DNA of 64,000 nt from Virgibacillus_F flavescens (lineage in GTDB: Bacteria; Bacillota; Bacilli; Bacillales; Amphibacillaceae): contig NZ_CP192260.1 in assembly GCF_050574275.1 (NCBI RefSeq), forward strand, positions 2,418,001 to 2,482,000, read 5' to 3'. Shown one piece after another: positions 17,413 to 25,277 of the stretch; positions within the stretch are counted from its first letter, which is position 1, and each line of letters opens with the position of its first letter. Below the pieces are notes generated by a model that was given only the letters and a program-made list of their open reading frames with translations, had not been told where the DNA came from and made no database searches. The position numbers and the translations under genes were made by a program.

Positions 17413-17485
17413 AACTCGCAGTCTGGTTCTTTCATTGGGAACCTGGTAGAAACTCTCAGACCTTATTACTGAGTATATACGAGTG
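17413..17485 (-). promoter_or_regulatory. Purine riboswitch aptamer, guanine class
   Basis: Read on the minus strand, P1 pairs actcg with cgagt. P2 is ctcag/ctgag with the loop taataaggt, the junction has the hallmark tttctacc, and P3 is ggttc/gaacc. The 3' junction reads agactg. The pyrimidine that contacts the ligand (position 74 of the xpt numbering) is C, which indicates guanine/hypoxanthine rather than adenine. A terminator about 90 bases downstream and the nucleosidase gene complete an OFF-type switch. Confidence 0.93.
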
Positions 17486-17613
17486 ATCAAATATAAAATG
17501 ATACTTTGCTAATATAGCAAAAAAATCCCATAAAATCAATAAAAACTGAACATTAATATGTTTATATTGTTAAATGTTCGTGTTTTATGTTGGAAATTAA
17601 ATAAATCTCCACA

Positions 17614-17654
17614 AAAAAATGAAGATCCTTTTTTAAAGGACCTTCATTTTTTAA
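17614..17654 (-). terminator. Rho-independent terminator behind oppA-like gene
   Basis: Arms aaatgaaggtcct and aggatcttcattt (one mismatch) are followed on the minus strand by a run of T. Confidence 0.85.
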
Positions 17655-17667
17655 AACTTATTATTAA

Positions 17668-19332
17668 TTATTCTGAGGCAACATCTGCATATTTATATTC
17701 AAAAGTTGCGCCGAATGGGTTTACATAAACACCTTTGATTTTTGGAGAAACCAATTGTGCTCTTGAACTTTGGAAGATAGGTGCTATAGCTGCATCCTCA
17801 AACAACATTTTTTCAGCTCGTAAGAAGTTATCATATCGTGCTGGATTATCCTGCGATAGTGTTGTTGCAGTTTCCTGAACTAACTTATCATACTCTGGAT
17901 TTGAATAGCCCATTGCATTGTTTCCGCTATCTGTCGTCCATAAATTCATAAATGTAAATGGATCTAGGAAGTCTGGACCCCATCTGGAAATTTGTAATTC
18001 GTAGTTCATATTTGTATCTAAATCAAGTCGTTGCTCTTTTGGAACTTGTTTTAAGTTAATCGTTAATCCTTCTAGATTAGTCGAAAGTTGATTAGCAATA
18101 TATTGCACCATAGTTTTGGTTGTTGCGTCATCATCTGTTAATAATTCAAGTTCTATCGAATCTTTACCGATCTCTTCTAACCCCTTTTGCCATAACTCTT
18201 TTGCTTTTTCAAGATCATACGTTACTAGATCTCCACTAACTTCACGGAAATCATCACCTGACTCTGGCATTGGAGTAAAATCAGCAGGTACAAGCCCGTT
18301 CGCTACTAGTGAACCATTGTTAAGGATTTCATCAACTAATGCTTGTTTGTCGTATGCTCTACTGATTGCTGCTCGAATATTTTTGTTAGCAAGTGCTTCC
18401 GTTGTTTCCTGATTGAATTTTATGAAATAAACAAATGTATCCGCTGTAACTGTATAATCTTCATGAGATTTATACTGATCAACAAGATCAGAAGTTAGCG
18501 TAACACGGTCAACTGCACCAGAAGTATATAAATTCACTGCAGTTTGTGGATCTTTTATTACTTCAAATGTTAACTTATCCATTTTTACTACATCATCATC
18601 CCAGTAATCTTTATTTTTAACAAGATCCCATGAGCTACTTGTACTTTCCCATTCCCCCATTGTGTAAGGGCCATTTGCCAATAAAGTTTCAGAGCTGGTA
18701 GCGAACTTATCACCTTGTTCTTCAACAAATTTCTGATTTAATGGAAAGAATGTGCCAAACGTAGTAAGTGATTCAAAATAAGGTGTTGGATTTTCAAGTT
18801 CTACAACAAATGTATAATCTCCATCTGCTTTAACACCAAGTTCCTCAGGTGCCATTTCTCCTGAACTTACTGCTTCAGCATTTTTGATAACGCCATTCAT
18901 CATGTAAGGTCCATATTCAGAACCAGTATCAGGATTTACTGCACGCTGCCAAGCATAAACAAAATCATTTGCAGTTACAGGCTCCCCATTTTGCCATACA
19001 GCATCTTCACGTAAAGTAAAAGTCCATGTAAGTCCATCTTCACTTACTTTGTGTTCTGTAGCAATTCCGGGTGCTGGCTTTGCTTCTTCATCCAATCTGT
19101 ATAGACCTTCCATTGTCGCAGCCAGATAAATAAAAGATGATTCATCTGTAGCAAGCGAAGGATCCATAGATGGGATAGTTTCAGGATTAGTAAAATTAAG
19201 TACTTTTTCCCCTTCTTCTGTTGAACCTTCTGTCTCTTTTTCAGTGTCTTTATTACTGTTATTGTTGCATGCTGCTAATACACTAAGAAATAGACCAAGT
19301 ACTAATAATAATGTCCAAAGTTTTTGCTTCAC
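17668..19332 (-). CDS. oppA: Oligopeptide ABC transporter substrate-binding lipoprotein (OppA family)
   Basis: A 554-residue extracellular binding lipoprotein of the SBP_bac_5 family. The signal peptide ends in the lipobox LSVLAAC, followed by an Asn/Ser/Glu-rich linker. The body has the family stretches TIPSMDPSLATDESS, VWQNGEPVTANDFVYAWQR and SRAYDKQALVDEIL. It delivers peptides to an Opp-type permease. No permease or ATPase gene lies beside it, so this is an orphan binding protein that must use a transporter encoded elsewhere. It has its own terminator and a roughly 400-base upstream gap shared with the queCDE leader. Confidence 0.92.
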   Translation of the reverse strand: MKQKLWTLLLVLGLFLSVLAACNNNSNKDTEKETEGSTEEGEKVLNFTNPETIPSMDPSLATDESSFIYLAATMEGLYRLDEEAKPAPGIATEHKVSEDGLTWTFTLREDAVWQNGEPVTANDFVYAWQRAVNPDTGSEYGPYMMNGVIKNAEAVSSGEMAPEELGVKADGDYTFVVELENPTPYFESLTTFGTFFPLNQKFVEEQGDKFATSSETLLANGPYTMGEWESTSSSWDLVKNKDYWDDDVVKMDKLTFEVIKDPQTAVNLYTSGAVDRVTLTSDLVDQYKSHEDYTVTADTFVYFIKFNQETTEALANKNIRAAISRAYDKQALVDEILNNGSLVANGLVPADFTPMPESGDDFREVSGDLVTYDLEKAKELWQKGLEEIGKDSIELELLTDDDATTKTMVQYIANQLSTNLEGLTINLKQVPKEQRLDLDTNMNYELQISRWGPDFLDPFTFMNLWTTDSGNNAMGYSNPEYDKLVQETATTLSQDNPARYDNFLRAEKMLFEDAAIAPIFQSSRAQLVSPKIKGVYVNPFGATFEYKYADVASE

Positions 19333-19612
19333 TTAATAGACCCTCCTATAATTTGTATTGAAATACCTATAGTTATTATAACTTCACATTAGCAATATTG
19401 CAAAGAGTAATTAATTTCTAACAATTACTTTTTGCATGTCTATTTAGTACTGAACTTCAAGGAAATCAATGCAAACATATAATTATTATTATCTATAAGG
19501 TAGCGGATTATGCATATTCGTACTTCTTCTTATTTCAAATTCAACTGAAAATCTCTAGTATTTATGCTATAGTATATTGGTAGGAAATAGAATATAAATC
19601 TGTATTTTGCAG

Positions 19613-19649
19613 GAGAGGTTCTAGCTACACCCTCTATAAAAAACTAAGG
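19613..19649 (+). promoter_or_regulatory. PreQ1-I riboswitch aptamer
   Basis: The run from agaggttctagctacaccct through ctataaaaaactaa matches the B. subtilis queC preQ1-I aptamer. P1 is agagg/cctct, the loop is C-rich, and the A-rich tail ends in aactaa, which forms the pseudoknot. It lies about 90 bases ahead of queC. Confidence 0.97.
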
Positions 19650-19653
19650 ATGG

Positions 19654-19686
19654 AACTGTACCTTGCCTTAGGTATAGTTTTTTTGT
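19654..19686 (+). terminator. Attenuator of the queCDE leader
   Basis: The 10-bp stem aactgtacct/aggtatagtt (one G-T pair), loop tgcctt, and a run of T follow directly behind the preQ1 aptamer. High preQ1 should favour this terminator and stop transcription of the operon. Confidence 0.88.
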
Positions 19687-19735
19687 TTTGGGGTGTGAAT
19701 AAATCTCTTCTTCAATAGCGAAGGAGAATTTTTTT

Positions 19736-20404
19736 ATGGGAAAAAATAATAAAGCATTAGTGGTATTTAGCGGAGGTCAGGATAGTACTACCTGTTTGTT
19801 TTGGGCATTGACAAAATACGATCAGGTGGAGGTTGTTACCTTTGACTATAATCAACGACATAACGAAGAAATTGAGGTTGCAAAGGAAATCGCAAATGAT
19901 ATGAATGTAAAACACCATGTACTTGACATGTCTTTACTCGGACAGCTGGCACCAAACGCTTTAACACGTAATGATATAGAAGTAAAAGATGGCGAAGACG
20001 GAGAATTACCTTCAACTTTTGTACCTGGACGAAACCTCCTCTTCCTCTCTTTTGCTGCCATACTGGCAAAACAGATTGGAGCAAAACATATTATAACAGG
20101 AGTTTGTGAAACAGACTTTAGTGGGTATCCTGACTGCCGCGATATTTTTGTGAAGTCACTGAATGTAACGGTAAACTTATCGATGGATGAACAGTTTGTG
20201 GTACACACGCCGTTAATGTGGCTGGACAAATCAGAAACCTGGGAATTTGCTGATCAACTTGATGCTTTTAATTATGTTCGTGAAAAAACACTAACCTGTT
20301 ACAACGGTATTCGGGGAGACGGGTGTGGTGAGTGTCCGGCGTGTAAACTTCGAAAAAATGGACTTGACTCTTACCTCAAGAAAATTAGTGAGGTGAACGT
20401 CTGA
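19736..20404 (+). CDS. queC: 7-cyano-7-deazaguanine synthase QueC
   Basis: A 222-residue ATP-dependent enzyme converting 7-carboxy-7-deazaguanine to preQ0 in queuosine synthesis. The N-type ATP pyrophosphatase loop SGGQDSTT is at residues 12-19. The zinc-binding cysteines are near the C-terminus in CYNGIRGDGCGECPAC. The ribosome site aaggag lies eight bases upstream. The stop overlaps the queD start (TGATG), so the genes are translationally coupled. Expression is set by the upstream preQ1-I switch. Confidence 0.97.
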   Translation: MGKNNKALVVFSGGQDSTTCLFWALTKYDQVEVVTFDYNQRHNEEIEVAKEIANDMNVKHHVLDMSLLGQLAPNALTRNDIEVKDGEDGELPSTFVPGRNLLFLSFAAILAKQIGAKHIITGVCETDFSGYPDCRDIFVKSLNVTVNLSMDEQFVVHTPLMWLDKSETWEFADQLDAFNYVREKTLTCYNGIRGDGCGECPACKLRKNGLDSYLKKISEVNV

Positions 20405-20871
20405 TGTACGGATTTACAATTGTAGAAAGCTTGCAGAAAATGAATGAAGATATCAAGTTGCACGAATTAAAATATCATAAGAAGCGAGTAATTGTAAGTA
20501 AGGAGTTCACCTTTGATGCGGCCCACCACCTTCATTGCTATGAAGGGAAATGTAAAAATTTGCATGGTCACACATACAAAGTGATTTTTGGTATAAGTGG
20601 CTATGTAAATGAAATTGGAATTGTAATTGACTTTGCAGATATAAAACAGATTTGGAAGAAACATATTGAGGTCCATCTTGATCACAGATATTTGAATGAC
20701 ACACTGCCTAAAATGAACACAACAGCGGAAAATATGGTTGTCTGGATTTATGAAACGATGGAAAAAGCACTTCTTAATGAAGCGAACGACAGCAGAGTAG
20801 AATTCGTGAAACTCTACGAGACACCAACCAGTTATGCTGAGGCAAGACGGGAGTGGATGACTCATGAATAA
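20404..20871 (+). CDS. queD: 6-carboxy-5,6,7,8-tetrahydropterin synthase QueD
   Basis: A 155-residue enzyme turning dihydroneopterin triphosphate into 6-carboxytetrahydropterin. Zinc ligands and catalytic residues are visible in FTFDAAHHL, CKNLHGHTY and LDHRYLND. The N-terminus carries about 25 residues before the usual FTFDAAH core, as in B. subtilis QueD. It overlaps queC at its start and queE at its end. Confidence 0.96.
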   Translation: MYGFTIVESLQKMNEDIKLHELKYHKKRVIVSKEFTFDAAHHLHCYEGKCKNLHGHTYKVIFGISGYVNEIGIVIDFADIKQIWKKHIEVHLDHRYLNDTLPKMNTTAENMVVWIYETMEKALLNEANDSRVEFVKLYETPTSYAEARREWMTHE

Positions 20872-21592
20872 ATTTCCTGTACTTGAAATTTTCGGTCCAA
20901 CCATTCAAGGAGAAGGTATGGTAGTCGGTCGAAAAACGATGTTTGTACGAACTGCCGGATGCGATTACAGTTGTTCTTGGTGTGATTCAGCTTTCACGTG
21001 GGATGGCAGCGCTAAAGATGAAATTGAAAGACTCACGGCCGATGAAATTATAAATCGCCTAACAGAAATTGGTGGAAATCAATTTGATCATGTAACAATC
21101 TCAGGTGGGAATCCAGCTTTGCTGGCAAAGCTTAATGAACTAGTTGATGGTTTACACAACTTAGGTATGGAAGTTGCGCTCGAAACACAAGGAAGCCGCT
21201 GGCAGGATTGGTTTGTATCGATTGACGATTTAACCATTTCACCTAAGCCTCCAAGTTCAAAAATGGATACAAACTGGGAAATACTTGATCATATTACGAC
21301 CAAGTTGAAAAACAACAATCGAATAAGCAACACGAGTTTAAAAGTAGTTATCTTTAATGATGAAGATTTATCTTATGCAGAAAAGGTTCACGAACGCTAC
21401 CCTCATATCTCTTTCTTTCTGCAGGTAGGGAATGATGATTTAGAAGAAGGTCAACCATCTAATCTTGCCAGTCATCTATTGACTAAATACGAATGGCTGA
21501 TTGATAAAGTGGTTGATTCATCTAAATTGAATCATGTTCGTGTATTACCGCAAGTCCACGCCCTGATTTGGGGCAACAAACGCGGTGTTTAA
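20864..21592 (+). CDS. queE: 7-carboxy-7-deazaguanine synthase QueE
   Basis: A 242-residue radical SAM enzyme that contracts the pterin ring to 7-carboxy-7-deazaguanine. The iron-sulfur cysteines are Cys33, Cys37 and Cys40 (CDYSCSWC), the normal CX3CX2C pattern. The TISGGNPA region and the substrate-binding KPPSSKM follow. It overlaps queD by eight bases and ends the operon with a strong terminator. No queF follows, unlike the B. subtilis queCDEF order, so preQ0 reduction must be encoded elsewhere. Confidence 0.96.
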   Translation: MNKFPVLEIFGPTIQGEGMVVGRKTMFVRTAGCDYSCSWCDSAFTWDGSAKDEIERLTADEIINRLTEIGGNQFDHVTISGGNPALLAKLNELVDGLHNLGMEVALETQGSRWQDWFVSIDDLTISPKPPSSKMDTNWEILDHITTKLKNNNRISNTSLKVVIFNDEDLSYAEKVHERYPHISFFLQVGNDDLEEGQPSNLASHLLTKYEWLIDKVVDSSKLNHVRVLPQVHALIWGNKRGV

Positions 21593-21596
21593 ATAT

Positions 21597-21635
21597 AGTG
21601 TCCATACCCTTTGCAATGGGAATGGACACTTTTCT
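21597..21635 (+). terminator. Rho-independent terminator after queE
   Basis: Arms agtgtccat and atggacact are extended by accc/tggg, followed by four T. Confidence 0.87.
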
Positions 21636-21649
21636 ATTGGCACACGGAT

Positions 21650-22333
21650 CTAATATGTGCTTTTTTTTAGATGTTTGCTTCCTTCGCGTACACTTAGCTT
21701 TGCAAGTGTATTGTTTTCGATAAAGTGCTTTACGGAAGCTGGATTTGTTTTAGCGTACTCTCTCAAGGCCCACCCTATTGCTTTCTGAATAAAAAAATCT
21801 TTACTTTCCGCATTTTGTTTGATGTATTTATAAAGAAGCAATTCATTTGTTTTCTCTTTGAACTTCAACTGAAAAAGAATGGATGTTCGATTTAACCACA
21901 TGTCATCACTATATGCCCAACCGTCAATTGTCTCAGGAATAACTTCTGGAAATTCCCCTGCTATTTTAGCTACAGAATTTGGAGCAATTCCATCGATTGT
22001 ATCCCACCAGGATTTGGTTATTATTAACTTTTCCAAAAGAAGCAGATGATCTTTTTCCAGCTTTATTAATGATCTGCCAATATAGTCCAAAGCTGCATAT
22101 TGATACTCCCTTTCATTTTTTCCCCACAATGCACCTACATAATCTTCGTTAAATGGTTCTTTTAAAATTTCATTATTTTTGTAAAAGTAGTTTAATAGTT
22201 GCTTTCTTTCAGGAGTTTTAATACCCAGAAACGGGAAATGCCCCTTCATATATTTCATCATAGGTTCAGCTTGTTCCTTATTACGTTTTGCTTCAAATAA
22301 TAATGTCAGATTTTCTGCATTGTTCAATTTCAT
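21650..22333 (-). CDS. DNA alkylation repair protein, AlkD-like HEAT-repeat glycosylase
   Basis: A 227-residue alpha-helical protein of the AlkD family, which removes bulky or positively charged alkylated bases without flipping them. Family positions are visible: FPFLGIKTPERKQL, REYQYAALDYI, SWWDTID, WLNRTSILFQL and KAIGWALREYAK. The Trp/Asp pair of the active cleft (WWDTID) is intact. It starts 15 bases downstream of the CPBP gene stop and is probably co-transcribed with it. Confidence 0.9.
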   Translation of the reverse strand: MKLNNAENLTLLFEAKRNKEQAEPMMKYMKGHFPFLGIKTPERKQLLNYFYKNNEILKEPFNEDYVGALWGKNEREYQYAALDYIGRSLIKLEKDHLLLLEKLIITKSWWDTIDGIAPNSVAKIAGEFPEVIPETIDGWAYSDDMWLNRTSILFQLKFKEKTNELLLYKYIKQNAESKDFFIQKAIGWALREYAKTNPASVKHFIENNTLAKLSVREGSKHLKKSTY

Positions 22334-22348
22334 ACATCCTCTCGTTGC

Positions 22349-22909
22349 TTAATAAAATAAGGTAAACCCAATTAGTATAATCATAATGTCAGCACAAACA
22401 TGGATTACCCAGGATGCCCAGATTGTACCATTCTTTTCATTCACTTTATGGAAGACCATGCCAATTGCCCATAACCCTAAAAAGCATACAAAAACTAACA
22501 ATGGACTAAACCAAAAGATTATCATCGGAATATGATAAGAAGAAAATAATAGTGGGCCGTAGATGTATCCCCATTTTCTTGGCAAATGAAAGAATATGAA
22601 CCCCCTGAAAAAGTACTCTTCTAAAAATGAATTCCCAAAAGCCACATAAATTCCAACAAAAATAAAACCTGTTTTGGTTATGCCCAGCCGGTTAACTAGA
22701 TCTTCCTTAATTCTATTCATATCTAGAATTGGATTCAAAAGTAAGTATGCAAAGTATATGGAACCAGCTGAGGCTAATCCAAGTAAAAGTACGCGAATCC
22801 ATTGTTTCCTAGTCATTTTATGAATGTTAACCGGATCCTTGAATCTGAAATCTTTAAACAGGATGACATACCCTAAAATAATGACAAAAAAGAATCCTAT
22901 TTTAAACAC
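22349..22909 (-). CDS. CPBP family intramembrane glutamic endopeptidase
   Basis: A 186-residue multispanning membrane protein of the CPBP (Abi) family. The catalytic EExxxR motif is FLEEYFFRGF, with the partner His motif in SSYHIP and a further His in the last helices (VIHVCAD). The start is uncertain: the frame is open for some 15 codons upstream without ATG, and the GTG at 22909 has no clear ribosome binding site. Substrate and role (prenyl-protein processing, sigma factor activation or bacteriocin immunity) cannot be told. Confidence 0.82.
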   Translation of the reverse strand: MFKIGFFFVIILGYVILFKDFRFKDPVNIHKMTRKQWIRVLLLGLASAGSIYFAYLLLNPILDMNRIKEDLVNRLGITKTGFIFVGIYVAFGNSFLEEYFFRGFIFFHLPRKWGYIYGPLLFSSYHIPMIIFWFSPLLVFVCFLGLWAIGMVFHKVNEKNGTIWASWVIHVCADIMIILIGFTLFY

Positions 22910-23140
22910 GGTTTTTATTCCATAATTAATCTCAATTCCGTGTTCGAAAAAATGCTAATAGCGCACATGTGAACAAGGTACTTACTATTATGTATAAAGT
23001 CCTCATTAACTCTCACCACCAATTTTCAGAAACAAACTAACTCCTTCAATTCTATCATTATACTAAACCAATGTATCTGGAAATAAAATTGCTATCAGGT
23101 GTGCAGTTAATTAATACTCGACATCCACATTTCTTTAAGA

Positions 23141-23262
23141 GATTGGAGCGGATGGCAGTCGACTCCTGCGGGAGGAAAGGCATAGGTGAGACCCCGGAGT
23201 GCGGTAGCACGAGGAGGCTCACCAGCCGCCCTAAGGTGCGCGACTGCCATCCGTGGAAATCA
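23141..23262 (+). repeat. GC-rich Bacillaceae intergenic repeat R1, copy 3
   Basis: A 13-bp perfect inverted repeat, cggatggcagtcg (23149-23161) and cgactgccatccg (23241-23253), encloses inner hairpins built on gactcctgcggg, gtgagaccccggagt and gaggaggctcacc. It aligns in layout with copies at 919-1153 and 1314-1420. An open frame through it (23071-23292) is not a credible gene. The motif gttacatcgcagttt follows at 23270. Confidence 0.82.
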
Positions 23263-23298
23263 CGCCGCTGTTACATCGCAGTTTATTTCTGAAGATAT

Positions 23299-23326
23299 CT
23301 TGTAAGTCTGCACTTGTAAGTCTGCA
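23299..23326 (+). repeat. 14-bp perfect tandem duplication
   Basis: The unit cttgtaagtctgca occurs twice without a gap, 23299-23312 and 23313-23326, between two repeat modules. It looks like a local slippage or rearrangement scar. Confidence 0.9.
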
Positions 23327-23342
23327 ATAGAAAAAATTCGAA

Positions 23343-23396
23343 AGTTACGGCGCAGTATAGAGATTTTGTGTCAACTACAATAATGGAGTGCAGGCT
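23343..23396 (+). repeat. Intergenic repeat module R3, copy 2
   Basis: Matches 767-822 (minus strand) over about 54 bases: gtta, cgcagt, tagagattttg, aactacaata and tgc blocks in the same order and spacing. It lies between repeat R1 and the dsdA stop codon. Confidence 0.75.
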
Positions 23397-23423
23397 AATT
23401 TAACTGTTTTAGGGAGACTTATT

Positions 23424-24782
23424 TCAGTCTGCGAGAGGAGAGTTATTATTGTTAAATCTCCCTCTATCATAAAAGTGGTTCATATCTTCTTCCGGCACTA
23501 ATGCCCCACCGGTTGCCCATGCAATGTGCGTAACGTTATCAGCATTTAAATTATTTTGTTGTAAATAATTCGAATGCAGTACTTTAGAAGGACCCAATAA
23601 TCCTGCTGTGGCTGAAGGCTCAAGATAAATATTTTCTTTATCGGCAAGCATGATGAGTAATTCAAACAGTTTATCGTCTTCTAATGTGTATATACCACTA
23701 ATTAAATGGTTACTAATCGGAGTGGCAAATTTTGACGGACGCCCTACAGCTAAACCGTCCGCTTCTGTCTTATTATCTAGACCGAAATCCTGTACACTTA
23801 CCTTTTCCATCTTGCCAGTCAGTAATCCTATTAATACCGACGGTGAATGCGTGGGTTCCACAAAAAAACAGTGGACATTGTCACCATATATTTGTTTTAA
23901 CCCGAAAGTAACCCCGCCAGGTGAACCTCCAACTCCACATGGTAAATAAACAAACAAGGGATGGTCAGCGTCAACTTTAATATTTTGGTCATCGAGCTGT
24001 TTTTGCAAACGGAGTGCTGCAACACTATAGCCTAAAAATAAATGCTTTGAATCTTCGTCATCAACAAAGTATCCTTTAGGATCAGCACTAGTTTTTTCTC
24101 TCCCTTTTTTAATTGCTTCACTAAAATCACCAGAGAATTCAAGTACATTTGCACCTTTCGCACGAAGTAAGTCTTTCTTCCATTGCTTTACATCGGCAGA
24201 CATATATACAGATACTTGAAAACCTAATTTCGCACTTATAATTCCTATACTTAACCCTAAATTTCCAGTCGACCCGACACCAATTGTAAATTGGTTAAAA
24301 AACGAATTAAATTCATCGCTGTCAAACTGAACGTAATTACTTTCTTTTGATAAAAGCCCTTCTTCCATCGCTAAATTTTCAGCATAATGCAGGACTTCGT
24401 ATATACCACCTCTAGCTTTAATTGAACCAGCAATTGGTAATTCATTATCACATTTTAAGTACAATTCACCACCAGAAAGTGATGAATATCGGTTTTCATA
24501 TTCCTGTTGAAAAAAATTCACTCGTTTAAGCGGTGATTCAATTATTCCATTTGTTTTAACTGTCTCTGGAAATGCTTTTTCTAAATATGGTGCAAAGCGC
24601 AACCAAAGACTTTCCGCTTCATTCATATCTGTTTTAGTTAAAGAAGGATTATGAAAATCATTCATCTTTTTTCTATTCGAATTTAACCAGACCACTGGCT
24701 CGACGTTAATGATTTTGTTCAATAGGGGTTTTTTTTCTGAGTAATATTTAATTTCCTTTTCTGTATACACCAGTTGTTCCAC
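23424..24782 (-). CDS. dsdA: D-serine ammonia-lyase
   Basis: A 452-residue pyridoxal-phosphate enzyme converting D-serine to pyruvate and ammonia. The cofactor Lys lies in AGSIKARGG. VGSTGNLGLS is the phosphate-binding Gly/Ser/Asn loop, and PCGVGGSPGG and EPSATAGL mark the C-terminal part. Length matches E. coli DsdA. There is no adjacent regulator or D-serine transporter. D-serine degradation is the expected job. Confidence 0.94.
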   Translation of the reverse strand: MEQLVYTEKEIKYYSEKKPLLNKIINVEPVVWLNSNRKKMNDFHNPSLTKTDMNEAESLWLRFAPYLEKAFPETVKTNGIIESPLKRVNFFQQEYENRYSSLSGGELYLKCDNELPIAGSIKARGGIYEVLHYAENLAMEEGLLSKESNYVQFDSDEFNSFFNQFTIGVGSTGNLGLSIGIISAKLGFQVSVYMSADVKQWKKDLLRAKGANVLEFSGDFSEAIKKGREKTSADPKGYFVDDEDSKHLFLGYSVAALRLQKQLDDQNIKVDADHPLFVYLPCGVGGSPGGVTFGLKQIYGDNVHCFFVEPTHSPSVLIGLLTGKMEKVSVQDFGLDNKTEADGLAVGRPSKFATPISNHLISGIYTLEDDKLFELLIMLADKENIYLEPSATAGLLGPSKVLHSNYLQQNNLNADNVTHIAWATGGALVPEEDMNHFYDRGRFNNNNSPLAD

Positions 24783-24977
24783 CTTTCACTGCACATACCA
24801 GTAGTATACCTTACTATTTTCATAAAAATCCATAGTTCAGTATCTTATATTAATTTCCCTTATGGATGCAAGGCACTGCTTACTGTACTGTAATGTACCA
24901 CTTCTGTCTCCCTTTTTACAACTGGTCGTCATTGTTGTCAGGAAAGTGCATGCAAGGCGAAATACAAGAAAAAAGTA

Positions 24978-25018
24978 AAGTGACATTTCATGTTCGGTTA
25001 AACATGAAATGTCACTTG
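24978..25018 (-). terminator. Strong hairpin terminator behind the small membrane protein gene
   Basis: Perfect 17-base arms aagtgacatttcatgtt and aacatgaaatgtcactt are followed on the minus strand by a T-rich tail. It lies six bases behind the small gene ending at 25024. Confidence 0.85.
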
Positions 25019-25023
25019 ATAAC

Positions 25024-25191
25024 TTATAATCCACCAGAATGATTCGAGCTTGAATCCTGATGTGCTTGTTGTTCTGCTCTAATCTGGGTTGTACTTCTTT
25101 CTCCTGGTCCTCCAACAAAGCGACCTAGAACAAATGCCAGAATAATTATGAAAGCAATAATTCCCCAGAAGATCCAGCCGAGTAAAGTCAA
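25024..25191 (-). CDS. Small single-span membrane protein, unknown function
   Basis: A 55-residue protein with one hydrophobic helix (WIFWGIIAFIIILAFVLGRF) and a polar tail rich in Gln, Ser, His and Gly. I choose the TTG at 25191 because it lies eight bases after a strong ggaggtg site; the GTG at 25206, five codons upstream, overlaps that site. It has its own terminator. Unrecognised family; real gene status rests on the ribosome site, the membrane helix and the terminator. Confidence 0.65.
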   Translation of the reverse strand: MTLLGWIFWGIIAFIIILAFVLGRFVGGPGERSTTQIRAEQQAHQDSSSNHSGGL

Positions 25192-25277
25192 TGCAGTCAC
25201 CTCCACCTGTTAAATATACCTTAGTATTATATACGTTTACGAACGAATAAAGTTTCAATTTTCTTTCATTTAACAAT

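Noticed and set aside
19333..19560. Possible second regulatory RNA upstream of oppA
   Set aside because: Only AT-rich sequence is visible on the minus strand; no conserved aptamer motif.
23071..23292. 73-codon ORF on the plus strand
   Set aside because: Spans R1 copy 3 and its hairpins; high Arg/Cys content and no ribosome site indicate a chance frame.
24837..25118. 93-codon ORF on the minus strand
   Set aside because: It overlaps the better supported small membrane protein gene and runs through its terminator.
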